Positions 37,666 through 50,620 of a stretch of 64,000 nucleotides of DNA are shown here, in pieces. Under the pieces are notes generated by a model, which was not told the origin of the DNA, searched no databases, and was given only the letters and a program-made list of their open reading frames with translations. The DNA lies in assembly GCA_020226215.1 (NCBI GenBank), contig CM035233.1, positions 9,424,001-9,488,000 on the forward strand. Reading direction: 5' to 3'. The translations under genes and the position numbers were made by a program. How positions within the stretch are numbered: position 1 is the first letter of the stretch; each line of letters starts with the position of its first letter. Source of the stretch: Sindora glabra. Lineage: Eukaryota > Streptophyta > Magnoliopsida > Fabales > Fabaceae.

Positions 37666-38826
37666 TATCATAACTTGCTTAGTTATGACAAAAGTAGAAC
37701 CTATTTCCTAATTTCCACCAACCTACAAGTAGAGTTCATATAGAAGTAAGTACAAAACTATCTACAAGGCCTAACATATTATTTAATTACATGCTATCAA
37801 GATTATGGCTACATTATAAGGCATTAAAGAAACCTATACTCATGAGTTGCTAATGCTAGTTAGGGAGTTTCAACAATCATATATGAAAAGCATTTAAAAT
37901 TAAAAATAATGAGCTACTGACTCAATAAGTAAATAATTTGCTGACATAATTAGACATTTCCTTAATCAAATCATGTCATGTTTTAAATAACATTTATATT
38001 CATAATATTAATATAATAACAATAATAATTAATCTAATAAATAAAAAATTAAATCACCTTGTGGCTCTCGAGTCAACCTTATCACTCTACAAACCAATCT
38101 TTATTCATCTTAGCCAACTTTATCCTTTCACAATCATACATATGGATATGATTTTATTAAGCATTCTCATCATATTAACTTCCTCACACATAATTTCATA
38201 CCACATCACATTCCAATAGGGATTTCAATATCAATCACACACATATATTCAACCATAAGAGTAATCAAGTACTATTATAATGTATATAAACTTATAGTAC
38301 TATCATAAGAGACATATAGGTTTTTTTAAAAAAAATAATATTGAGCAATTGAGTACTCAAATATAATGCTTTAAAGGCAAAGGCTAAGTCTAAAGAGCAT
38401 ATTCGAGCATTATACTCAAGTATGCTTATCTAAAGAGTTCTAGTTTTGTGATATTTAAGTATAGTACTTGAGTATGGCTTTTGGAATATAATTTTTAAGG
38501 TCATGTTCAAGTATTTTACTCAAATATATTGATCCATAGCTAAAGCCTTTATGAGGTATTCAAATAAGGTAATTGAATCTGGCTATTTGGTGGTGAAAGC
38601 TAGATCTATATTCGAATATCATATTCAAATATAACCTATGATTTTCAAAATTTACAAAACCAAAAGCCAACTTTAATTTAAAATATTCACACACACCATT
38701 CCTAGCTCAACAATCATCATATATCTAACAATCATTAATATTTCCTAGCTTAATGAAATGAGTAATTTAATCTTGCAATAAGTTCACAAGTATAAATGAT
38801 TATATTTTCATTGGTAAATAATATGC
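37666..38826 (-). repeat. 5' LTR of the gypsy element, interrupted
   Basis: Aligns with the inner 1.2 kb of the LTR at 31525-33403, then stops at about 38826. There the sequence switches to dispersed repeat family A (TATGCATAATATTTTATAC). The missing 0.6-0.7 kb of LTR was not found downstream. Confidence 0.75.
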
Positions 38827-39778
38827 ATAATATTTTATACTAATTTTCCCTTATATTTATGTCTCTTAGGGTGTCATTTTATATATTTTAATTGGTTTAG
38901 GCTTATTTCAAAATAAAACATAAGTTTTAGGTTAAATAAAAAGCAATGACTAATTTTGGGAATCTACCACTATTTCATACATTTAACTATAATTTAAGAA
39001 ATAAACTTCCAATTGGGTTAATCCTTATATAAATTGAAACCTAAAAGAATTTTCTATGACTTTTATTATTTGTGAAAGAGTTGGTTTAGATGTTTGGAGA
39101 GTCAAAAATAATTTTGAAAATGTTACTTTTTTTTGTCATAGCTGAACTAGTCTCTATTTTTTTTATCTATAACTAAAGCTCAAAGGGCCAATTGAGGTGA
39201 AAAAAATGCTCAAAGTTAGCTAGTTTAACAAAACTATGTCAATTCTATGGTCAAAGTTAAGCTATAAGTTAAATTGGAAATTTTACTATAATAAAATATT
39301 ACTAGTATTTTAATTTGTATATGTGCTTCTAAATTATGCAAGGCTTCATTCTTTATAACCTTAAGAAGCATATTCACTTCACCTATTAGATTTTGTAAAT
39401 AAAGAAATTAGATTTAAAGATTTTATGCCTCTAAGAACAAGAACACACATTCTAAATAGCAAAAATTATTCTCTTTAATTTTCTTTGTATTCAATCATAA
39501 GTGGCTAAACTCTCTTCTTCTAATTCAAAGGATTTGGTTCATTCTTTCTAATTGATTTTGAGACCTTGTTTTTTCATCTTTTATGCTCACTTAATTATCT
39601 CTATTCATTTCTTTTATTAATGATTTCATAGATGGCTTTCTAAAAAGAGCACATTAGATGATTATCTATGTAACTAAGCTTTAAAGTGCTTGATTGGGTT
39701 ATTTTTGTGCTTGTAAATTAATTCAATTAGCTATTGCATAGTAGATGAAAGCAAAGGAAGTATTTGTAATTTGCATGC
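38827..39778 (+). repeat. Dispersed repeat family A, copy 3 (plus)
   Basis: Shares TATGCATAATATTTT at its start with the flank of copy 4 (52120-52135), then TTTCCCTTATATTTATGTCTC, ATAACCTTAAGAAGCATATTC near 39355 and TTCTAAATAGCAAAAATTA near 39450 with the other copies. Confidence 0.6.
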
Positions 39779-39781
39779 TTG

Positions 39782-42340
39782 TCACAACCCAATTCTCAGA
39801 TACTGTAATCAGTGTAAAGATATCTAATTAGTATTATTATACTAATTATTTTTCCTTACAAGCCTTTAAGATATTTTTTACTCAAATACTTTATTAACTC
39901 TACTAAGAATGTAAATAAGTATTTATAGAAAATAGTATTGATCATAAGGAAATTTGAAACATAATTTACATATATACAAGAGTACGTAATTTTGAAAACA
40001 AAAGTTTATACACAAATACAATCAAAAGAATTCTTAATTAAAACCATCATGTTTCCATTTCCTCAAGGTCTAACTCCCTAGATAAGGAAGAAGAAACTAG
40101 CATATTGACCGATCCAAATCTACTTGATATACCTTCTAGTGAATGGAACCATTGAATAGGAATGACAATAAAAAGGTTAAACTGAAAATTTATTTTTTAA
40201 AGATTTACATATAGTCCACTCAATGACCTATCGAAGACACTTAAAGTCTATAATAAAATATTATTTGGAAGGTACTATAAGGTGAAAGGAAGGTTCTAGT
40301 ATAGGTGTCAATCATCTATATGGAATCCATGCTTCATATCTATAAATAAAAATTCAACAGAAAGAATACAAGTATTAAAATACTTGGTAAATAACTACTC
40401 ATCTCTTTTTTTTAGAGAGTTTTCACCATAATAGATCAGATATGCAATAGTGCAAAATAATAATTAATTAATATTCTTAAGCATTATGTTTACAAAATTT
40501 GCTAAAAAGAATGATAATAATTGGTATATAAGTTTCTTCTTACATCTTCGATTCAGTTTTATCTCCTGCCACCTTAAGCACGAGGCTTTTAACCTCATCC
40601 CTCCAACCCTTACTACTCCTCTTTTTATCTATAAAGGATACAAATTTCTCCCCACAAATCATGTTTAGAATGAGTAATGATTAAATGCTAGTCATAGCAT
40701 CAACTACTTATTTCATTGGATATAGTTAAAATACCAACTATACCATTAAATCTTGCCATTCTCATATATATTCAAATTTTATCATTACATAACACTATAT
40801 ACAAGGTTGATATATAACCTTTCCATTCAAGATAATAACAACACTTGATTCTTTTGAATGGCTGACATTTATAACTTAACATCATCAAATGTATCTCAAG
40901 TTTCAATTACTTGCAATATTTTTCAATAAGAAGTATCAAATGTCAAATATGCTAGGTATTATGAATACTTCCACAATTTGGTACCTTTTGAGCTCTTAAA
41001 TTAATTTAAATTTTTACTAAAATGTTACCTAATGCTTCTAACACATTATTACACACCAAACATCAATTTTCTTACAAATTCCTTACCCTTAAGTACTATT
41101 CACAAAGTACCAAAATCTTGAATTTCAAAACAAGATAGTATATGAGTAATTGCAATAAGAGACCTTTTTCAATATTCAAATGACTTTTAATTATCATCAA
41201 ATTTTTACACAATATCTCTAATATGATAAATGATGACGAACTTCAATAATTTCACAAAAATAACATGTTGGCACTATTCATACAAAACTAAAAATATGGA
41301 GTTATCAAATTTGGGTAATTTTGGAGTTGTTATAGAAAAGAAGCCTTTTTAACATCTAAATCAATTCTAGTTACCACCAAATTTTTATATAAGCTTATTA
41401 ACATGTTAATAATTAAATAAAGTTAATTTCTTTAATTTTTATCTATCAAATTTGTAATAACAGTACCAAACTTCAAAATATAAAATTCAGAATTCTATTT
41501 TTAGCTTTTATAATCAAAGTTCATATAAATTTACTTTTTATAATATTAAAATTTTTCAAAAATTCCTAATTCTTTCTATAATAATGCTAACACTATTTGT
41601 AATACTAATATACTAAAAATTAAAATTTTAGCAATTTCTAACTCTTGGTTTCAAAGAATGACAAAAAATATATCATTATCCACCTTTAACAGTTTTGTTT
41701 CTAAACTCAACATAATCCTATTGTCATCTCTTGAGGAAAAACTTATTGAATCTTCTCCCACCCCTCTTGGAACTAAAATACCAACATCATATAATCATAT
41801 TAACATTTATATAATACCAAAACTAAATCATATAGCACCATCACTCAACTCAATATTTATAATAACATATATCATCATATTCTTCATAAGGGAGAATTGT
41901 TACTTACCTTATATTCTTAATTCTATAACTTTTCAAATTTCTCTTAAAGCAGCAACTTCACTAAAATAAACCAAGCTTTATAAATTTTGAAGAGAAAATT
42001 TTCATGAAAACTTAAAAGAGGTAAAGGAAAACATAAGCCACCTTACAAGAATTAGATGGAACCACTTAGAGAACCTCTTGAGAATTATTGAAAAATTGAA
42101 AATCCTAGTAGAAAAAACTCTAGAGTGCATGATTTTGGGTTAAAGATAGACGAAAATTTTGTACAATTCTTCTTTAACCTTCTATGTCCTCTCTTCACTC
42201 GTCTTTTCTCTCTCTCCAACATTTTCTCTCACTTCTTCATTACCCCCTTCGTCAAAATCACTACCTCACTTGTTGCCATATCTCCCGCTCGACATCATTG
42301 TCCTTCCTTTAGCACTATGTTTTACTACTAGTAATAATTA
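39782..42340 (+). repeat. LTR-like DNA starting TGTCACAACCC
   Basis: TGTCACAACCCAATTCTCAG (about 39779-39798) is the characteristic opening of many plant Ty3/gypsy LTRs. The following 2.5 kb is AT-rich without a gene and ends in CT-rich sequence (42160-42320) of the kind found near LTR ends. No partner LTR or coding part is seen in this window, so a solo LTR is likely. The right limit is approximate. Confidence 0.4.
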
Positions 42341-43289
42341 AGGTAAGAAACAACATATAACTATTAAAAAGAACTAGATCTACTATGCATGCATAATAAA
42401 TAAAAAAATTATTTAGCATGAGAAAATATATCATTTTGTCAAGTTACATAATAAAAATAATTATTTTTCTAATGTTGTAGCTTATTAAATTATTTTAGTA
42501 ATTAGTATTAAAATAAATAAATTGTTTATTTTTAGTTAAAGGTTTTAGTGCTTTATTTATTGAATTACTTAATTTGTATTTAGTTTACTTTAATTTATGA
42601 AAAAAATCTAAACTTTAATTCTTTAAAATGGTATAGTGATCTTAGTTAACTAAATTCTAAATTAATAGTAGTATATTTAAAATATTATTTTGGTTATTTA
42701 ATATATATCCAGTATACATCAATTTCAATCATCTAAATCCAAAACTTAAATTTAATTATTATAATTTATTATTTTTCTTATATTTCTTTTTCTCTCTTTT
42801 TCTTTTTAGCTTTTCTCTTATTTCTTCCATTCATTAAAGATCCAATTCAATATTTAATATATATATAGGAACCTATTCAGAAAATTCATGAAAGTATAAG
42901 GCCAGGTGTATTTGCTAAACTTATATGATAGGTCTAAGTTGACAATTAACATATTTCAAACTGAGTCAATGAATCTTTTGTTACATTATTTAAAAGTGAC
43001 AACAAACTAATAGTAGGAATGTAATTAGAAATTAAATAAAAGTATAAGTTCTTAATTTGAAACTTTTAAACTATAGGAACCTATTTAAAAAATATAAGAA
43101 ATTGTAAAGATCTAAAGTACAATTCAACTTTTTTTTTAATATGTAACTTCAATTATATTAAGCTCAAAGTATTAAGCTTGCATAGATTAAAGGTTAAAAA
43201 TACCAGTTGAAAGTTAAAAATATAAAGTTCCACTACAACTCTAATGTGCATTGTTTCATACTAAAAAATTGTTATTGAATTTACTCTAA
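42341..43289. other. Unassigned AT-rich DNA
   Basis: No gene, no recognisable element end. Confidence 0.5.
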
Positions 43290-44707
43290 CATATAATAAG
43301 GGTGAGTTTATATTGAATTCAAGGGAATAAAAGCTAATTAATGAAATTAGAAGCAAATAAAGGATTTTTCAAAAATAATTTAAATGAAACAATAAAAAAC
43401 ACAATTAAAATAGAATAGGACAAAATACAGAAGTGCAACATAGAGAATTTCATACTCCAATTTTCATATTCATCATTGACATCAACAAAATTACTCCTTT
43501 TTCAATTACTTAGTTGTGGATTACTTGAACACTTTATAGTAACAGTTGTGGATTACTTGAACACTTTATAGTAACCTTTAATTTACTATTATAAAATAAT
43601 CTCCTATTATTGATAAGCTTAAGATTGACCTCAATTCCTAATCAATTAGCAATAGCATTCAATTCATAAATAGTTAAGATTAAATTAACAATCTTACATG
43701 CATGCAAGAATTGCTAATTTATTATCTATTTATCCTAGATGTTTAATAATTTTATGCATGAAAATTATAACATATAATTACTGATGATTCCAACTAATCA
43801 CAACTAACTCGTGTGATAATTAATTACAATTAATCATATAGATGTATATTACCAAAAATAATATAGTAACAAGTCTAATTTGTTTATCAGCTAAGCAATC
43901 ATTAAACAAGAATAGAAAAAGAAATAAGAGATAGATGAAATAATAGTAATTGAACTAAAAAGTAAGGTTTCAAAATCCAAAACAAATTAGAGTAATAATC
44001 CTTGAACTGTTAAAAAAAAATCAGACATTCAAGATTTATAAGAGAATGCTTGAAAAGAAAATTATATTGTTTAGTGTATTATGTGCTGCCTTTGAAGGCT
44101 AGCCCTATATATCTTATCTTGAAAGGAAAAAAAAACTAATTATACTAGGATAGGTTGCCTCATAAGGTTACTATAATATGAACCTTACTTAATTTGGAAG
44201 CTTAGAACCTATTTTACAAAGTAAAATATTACAAGAATTTAAATACTACAAAAATTTACTATAGTAAAATTCTATAAGTCACCTTTTTAGTTATTGTAAG
44301 ATTCCCTTCCTAAAACTACATAGTTTCATTAAAGTCTTCAAATATTTTGGTAGAGGTCTTATATAATTTTATGTGCTAGTTTGACAATATTTGGACCCTT
44401 GGAGCTCTATTTATTCTTGAATTAGTAATACCATATCAGATTGGACTAGATTTTATTAACAACATTAAATTTTTCTTCTTGACCAATTGAACCTTCAAAT
44501 GTTTGAAATAGGTTTCGATCAAAATACAAGAGTTGCATAACTTTGTCTTAGTTTTTCAATAATATAAATATCATTGCAATTGAATTTTTAGAATTCAAAT
44601 TATAGTCAAAATCCTAAAATAGTGTCAAAATTCAATATCAATCAAATAATTCAATAATATTCCAAAATCATGATTGATCACAAAACAAGACCAATTCTAT
44701 TAAATTT
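43290..44707 (-). repeat. Dispersed repeat family A, copy 4 (minus, interrupted)
   Basis: Same order of words as copy 2 (for example GGAATTTTTCAAAA-like near 43360, CTCCAATTTTCATATTCATC near 43455). It is split by the nested hAT pair at 44708-52078 and resumes at 52079-52140 with AACACTATAAGGGGCATAAT. Confidence 0.65.
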
Positions 44708-45064
44708 AGCACATATAGGGGTGGAAATAAATCAAGCCATTCATAAATGGCCTATAATTTGACTCATCAAAGGCCTGACTTTAGAGGTGTCCAAGATGAC
44801 AAAAATCAGCCCAACCCACCCGATCCGGACCGATTTTTGTGTTTTAGGCCGATCTGGGTCGGGCTATTAAAGTTGATCCGATCAAAAAGGGAACCGAAAT
44901 GGGTTTGTATAGGTGGGCATAGGTTTCAGTATTTGAACCCGTTTATACCCATACCCGCCCTATAACAAATGAACCAAGTTTCTGAAACCCCTCCTAAGTC
45001 AATAGACATCATTTCAATATAGCCATACGACATCGTTTGGATACAACTATAAAAGCCAAAAATT

Positions 45065-46095
45065 ACTAGCTAAACCCTAGTGCAACCACACATACCCATT
45101 GCTTTGTCCGAACCCTTGCTTCGAAAACCCTAGAAGAGCTCCATAAGGGCTATGTCTCTAACTTTCTAGCTGAACTGCTGAAGCTTCTCCATCCTTGATT
45201 GCATTTTTTGCATCGTCTTTTCCCTCTTGTGGTGTCACTGTTAGCTCTTCAGCAAGGTATGTGTGCTTATGGTTATTCTGTAATCTTCTCTATTCTATTA
45301 TTTTGAATCTCTGATCATCTTTGATCTTTCTCATAATATATTTTGATGTCTTGTTGTTAGAGAACATAAGAAGCTATTGACTAACCTTGACGAAGGCGAA
45401 GCCGAAGTCGAAGTGTGATTATTTTACCAAGTCATCGATTGCTCCTGTTGCTGGTATAAAATCCATCACTATCCTGTTTTTTTAGTTATCTTCTATATCT
45501 TTTTTTCATATTAGTCGGGCATTTACTGAAATTTATGTTTAATATTTTTTTTAGGGAGGGAGCTCTATTCGTGGTTACATCTAGAAGGGGAAGGCATACT
45601 ATTTCTGTTGCAAGTTCCATTAAACAACTAGCATCTATAAATGTTTTTGGTGTTCAGGTTTGTAAACTTGATGCTTCCTTTTTTATTTTAACTTTAGCTG
45701 GTTCTCTATGTTGATGTATGGTTTAGGGTTTTTGTCTGTGTTTGCATTGAGGTGTGTAATTCTTCGTAGTTTCTGTCTTTTCATAAAGGAATTCTTATTT
45801 ACAGGTGTAATTCTTATTCATGTAATGCATACATAGGAAAGTTAACTGTTTCTATCTTTATAAAGTTTAATTTGATAAATATAAAAATTTAGAATTTTTC
45901 TGTGTGCATTAAGGTGTGTAATTTTTTGAAGTTTCTATCTTTTCATAAAAGAATTCTTATTTATAGGTGTAATTCATATTTATCATGATTTTTGAAAAAA
46001 TTCATGCAATAAGGTTGGGGATTTCAATTGGGGCTTTTTTTCTTCAGAATTCTGGTCACTCCATTTTTGTCTCTGTGATTCAATTACGAACAGGT
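45065..46095 (+). promoter_or_regulatory. Probable leader exons of the hAT transposase gene
   Basis: Less AT-rich islands are separated by good splice signals. One ends AGCAAG|GTATGTG near 45256. A second runs from TTGTTAG near 45360 to GCTG|GTATAAA near 45452. A third runs from TTTTTTTAG near 45554 to GTTCAG|GTTTG near 45658. A fourth runs from TTCTTCAG near 46047 to AACAG|GTTAGT near 46094. AAACCCTA (telo-box) words occur near 45075 and 45126. No protein was recognised in them. Confidence 0.35.
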
Positions 46096-46922
46096 TAGTT
46101 TTTCCTTTGCTCTTGAAATTTTCTTTTTAATTTTTATATTATTATATTTATATGTGTCATACATTTATGGAATTTGTAAGAGTCTCTTTGATGAAGAAAC
46201 ATGTTTTCTAAATATGGAATTGTTTATGTTAATAATTGAATCTTTTGAATGTTTGTGCTTCATACCCAATATTTCATATAGTATTTAATTTTGATCAATT
46301 ATTGGCTCTTGTAAAATTATGCAATAGCAAAGTTCCCTCTTGCAATGTTTAAGCCATAAAGATTAGTTTCATAAAATCTCTTTCCTTGAGTATGAACTAA
46401 AATATCATCTAAAATATAGTATGAAATTTGAGAAGTTGATATAAAAATAATTGATGGATACAAGTCCAAACATTTCTAACCATAATTAATTATTAACTTG
46501 ATTATTTTTACATGAACTGAGTTTTATCTCTTATTTCTTGCAAAATAATTTCATTTTATAATTTTTTAGTATGTGTGATTCATGAATTACATATCTCTAA
46601 AAAATTTAATATTACTACAAATATGAACTAAGATATCATGTAAAGTTTTAAACCATCTAATCATGTATCTGTATGGTATAAAGTTAGAGCAATTGATATA
46701 GAGGCCATTAATTGATACAAGTTCGAACAATTCTAACTATAACTAGCTATTAAGTCGATTATTGTCACATTAACCCAAGTATAATCTCTTAAACTTTGTA
46801 AAAAGATTCCATTTTATATCTTTTAGGTAGTGTCAAACTTTTAGATAGCTCCCACTTCTAAAAGCGCAGACATGTATCATTAATCACCCATAGTTTGAAA
46901 AAGGATTGTTCGTGTTGTATCC

Positions 46923-47594
46923 AAAACATAAGACAAAACAAAACATGCTTAAAACATACATTAAGATACTTTTTTAAGAAACACACCATCCTGAATTTTT
47001 TAGTATGATGTGATGAATGCTTTCATTTTATGGGGTTGTAACCATTGGGCAAAACTGAGATTAGGCATGTAATTTCTCATAATCTTGTACCCTTAGAGAA
47101 AATAAATAGTTAGAAAACAAGGTAACTGGATTACTAGACTAGTGACAAAACATAAGACAAAACAAAACATACCTAAAACATACATTAAGATACTTTTTTA
47201 AGAAATAGACCATTCTAAATTTTTTAGTATGGTGTGATGAATGCTTTCATTTAATGGTGTTGTAACCATTAGGCAAAACCCAGCAAGTCAAAGTAATTTC
47301 TCATAATCTTATACCCTAAGACAAAACAAATAGATAGAAAAAAAAGTAATTGGATTACTAGATTAGTGACAAAACATAAGACAAAACAAAACATACTTAA
47401 AACATACATTAAGATAATTTTTTAAGAAACACACCATTCTGAATTTTTTAGTATGGTGTGATGAATGCTTTTATTTAATGGTCTTGTAACCATTAGGCAA
47501 AACGCAACAAGTCAAAGTAATTTCTCATAATCTTATACCCTAAGATAAAACAAATAGTTAGAATATAAAGTAATTGGATTACTAGATTGGTGAC
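46923..47594 (+). repeat. 3 x 224 bp tandem repeat inside the hAT element
   Basis: AAAACATAAGACAAAACAAA starts units at 46923, 47147 and 47371, exactly 224 bp apart. Each unit contains TTTTTTAGTATG(A/G)TGTGATG and ends near GGATTACTAGA(C/T)T(A/G)GTGAC. Immediately after it, GTGACTGATTTGAAACATGA occurs twice (about 47590 and 47640). Confidence 0.9.
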
Positions 47595-47854
47595 TGATTT
47601 GAAACATGACTCAAATAGGCAAATCAAATAGGCTGGATTAGTGACTGATTTGAAACATGACTTAAATACTGCTTTTGAGTCAGAACATGGTCCTCTTTCA
47701 TGTCATGGCATGTTTTCAACTACTATAATGTTCTATTTAGAGTTGATATTTGCTACAAACTTGTAATTATATGTAGAATATGATTTAGATATTCTAGAAT
47801 TCTACAATAGAGCCTCATAAAGGGAATGAGGGTCTATCTCAATCCATCCAAAGA

Positions 47855-49968
47855 ATGCCATAACAACCTATAACAGAAGCTCAAGCCCCAGCAAGTCAAA
47901 GTAATGACGTTGCATCTAGTTCAAAAGAGCATAAACTAAAAGGCAACACGAAATCTAAAGGCAAAGGTAAGGAGATTCCTGCAACCAAAACTGTCCAAAC
48001 AAAGGCAAAGAGAAAGGCACCTGCTAGTGGAACTAGGAAGAAAGCAATGGTATGGGATCACTTCACACGTGTGCCAGAATCTGAATCAAAAGAGCCTATG
48101 GTTGCTTGCAACTACTATGGTAAAAGGTACTTCTATGACCCTAGTTCACATGGGACTTCTAGCATGAATAGACATCTTAAGGTGTGTTCGAAGTTTCCCT
48201 ATGCCTTGTTGTTTGATCCCTCCTAATCTGTACTATCATTTAAACCTAAAAAAAAAGGTGATAGAAGTAATATGGTTGCTGCCCCACAAGTTTGTGATGG
48301 GGACACAGCTAGAAAAGCTTTAGCAGTATTTATCATTATAGATGAACAACCATTTAAGGTTGTTGAAAGGTGGGGGTCTAAACATCTGTTAAGTAAACTA
48401 CAACCTCAATTTCATGTCCCATCTAGACAAACTATGGCTAAGGATTGTTGAAAGATGTACTTAGATGAGAAGGGAAAGTTGAAAAATTTTCTAGAATCTA
48501 ATTGTTCTAAGGTGAGTCTCACAATATATTGTTATACAAGTGTCCAAAATATGAACTACATGACACTTACAGCACACTTCATAGACAACAACTGGAACTT
48601 GAAAAAAAGGATTTTAAATTTTTGCCTAATTCCTAATCATAGAAGAGAAACCATTGGGAAACAAGTGGAGAATTGCTTGCTTGAATGGGAAATTAAGAAT
48701 ATTTTTACCATCACTATAGACAATGCTTCTTCAAATGATATTATTGTCTCCTATTTGAAGAAGAAGTTCAAAAACTCAAATAGGTTGGTATTGGATGGTA
48801 ATCACATGCATGTTCATTGTTGTGCTCATATTTTTAATCTGATTGTTAATGAAGGCTTAAAAGACTTGTATTCTTCAATTGATGCAATTAGAATTGCAAT
48901 TAGGTTTGTTAGATCTTCTCCTTCTAGATTAGGTAAGTTCAAGTGTTGCATTCAACAAGCTAAGATTGAAAGTACTAGCCTAGTATGTCTTGATGTTCCA
49001 ATGGAACTCAACTTATCTAATGCTAGATTCTACACTAAAATTCCAAAAGGCTTTTGAAAGATTAGAGGATAATGAATCAAGTTTTAGGGACTACTTTGAT
49101 AAGAAGACAATAGGGCCTCCTACCTTAGAAGATTGGAAAAATGCCAGGGTTTTCACTAACTTTTTAAAAATCTTCTATGATGTAACACTTGAGTTGTCTG
49201 GCTCTTTGTTTGTAACTTCAAATAGTGCATTTACCCAACTTGCATTGATGCAAATTGAACTATTGAAATTTATTTCAAGTGAGGATAATGTCTTGAATGG
49301 AATGGCTATCCAAATGAAGAGCAAATATGATAAATATTGGAGAAATGTTCAGAATATAAATCATTTACTATTTATTGCTACAATTTTAGACCCTAGGTAT
49401 AAGCTTGTTTACATCAAGTGGTCTTTTGATGAAATTTATGATCATGTAACTACCCATGACCTAATTTGTAAAGTGAAGTTAGACCTACAACAATTGTATG
49501 ATTGGTATTCTGAGGTGTATAGGGAAAGGAATCAAAGCAATCCAGGTAGTAAAGAAATTTCACAAGACACTGGGCTTGGTCTTCAAGATAAAACACATGC
49601 ACATAAAGCTTGAGCTGCAGCATTTAAATCACATCTAAAAGTCAAAGATTCTATAAAGGCAAAAAAATGAAGTTGAGAGATACTTGAGTGAAACATGTCT
49701 TGATGATGATGATGACTTTAGTGTTTTAAAATGGTGGAAGAGAAATGGGTCCAGATTTCGTGTCTTATCTTTTATGGCTAGAGATGTGCTTGCTGTCCTT
49801 GTTTCTACAGTGGCTTCAGAGTCAGCCTTTAGTACTGGAGGAAGAGTTTTAGATGTGTTTAGGAGTTTGTTATCTCCATGAACATGTGAAGCATTAATTT
49901 ACTGCCAAAACTGGATCAAGCCCACCTTATTCCCAACTGAGGATCGGGACTTCATTGAAGAGTTTTAA
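47855..49968 (+). pseudogene. hAT transposase (BED finger + dimerisation domain), inactivated
   Basis: The composite frame is about 700 codons, the usual size for plant hAT transposases of the RICESLEEPER/DAYSLEEPER group. A basic N-terminus is followed by a BED-type finger near 48050-48190 (VWDHFTRV, then MNRHLKVC). The second zinc Cys is replaced (CNYY for CxxC). The catalytic part contains TITIDNASSND near 48710 and VHCCAHIFNLIVNEGL near 48810. The C-terminal hAT dimerisation block is at 49670-49900 (FSVLKWWKRNGSRF, STVASESAFSTGGRVLD). Lesions: TAA 47861, TAA 48224, TGA 48449, indel near 49005, TGA 49611, one extra A in the A-run near 49660, TGA 49879. The true start is uncertain because a stop follows the first ATG at once. 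It cannot encode active transposase. Confidence 0.9.
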
Positions 49969-50261
49969 AACTATGAAAAAATTGAGAAAGGTAAATGCAT
50001 AACTATATGAATTATTATTATCTTTCTAATTTTCAAAAGTATGATATTTCTTTTTTTTTTCAAAGCTTGGTAAGATTTTAAAACAACTTGCTGCTGTGGA
50101 GTTGCAATCACAGGATAACAGTTAACAACCAATGGTTGTTGGGTAGATTTATTTTCTTGTCTATGTTCAATGTCTAATAGTATTAGCTACAATTACTATC
50201 TACATCATGCTTACTATTTTTGTTGTTAAATCTGCATTTTTAATCATCCTCTTTTACAATA

Positions 50262-50620
50262 TGCTCAAATAAATACTGATTTGGTTGATTTATATTTGTT
50301 TATGTAGTTTTTATACAATATGCTCAAATAAGGATGCTTAATTCCCTGCTGTCATGCTTGCGTTTTTTATTAAATTTAGATTGATAATAAATTTCTTTTG
50401 TAGTATGCTCAAATAAATACTTATCTTGTTAGTTTCTATTTATTCATGTAGTTCCTTTATAGTATGCTCAAATAAATATACTCAATTCCCTATTGTCATG
50501 CTTGTTGTTTTTGTATTCCCTGTTGTCATGCTTGCTGTTTTTGTTATTAAATCTGGATTTATGATAAATTTCTTCTCTAGTATGCTCAAATAAATACTGT
50601 TTAGTTGATTTTGGGTTGTT
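50262..50620 (+). repeat. Short irregular direct repeats (ATGCTCAAATAAATA)
   Basis: TATGCTCAAATAA occurs five times (about 50261, 50319, 50403, 50463, 50580), interleaved with TTCCCT(G/A)(C/T)TGTCATGCTTG. A minisatellite-like stretch in the 3' untranslated part of the hAT element. Confidence 0.7.

Noticed and set aside
41658..41969. 103-codon ORF
   Set aside because: Lies in LTR-like AT-rich DNA, composition-driven (Ile/Ser/Asn), no domain or conserved start context.
48455..49881. Three separate genes in the hAT region
   Set aside because: The three frames are pieces of one transposase broken by stops and indels; the motifs run in the expected order across them.
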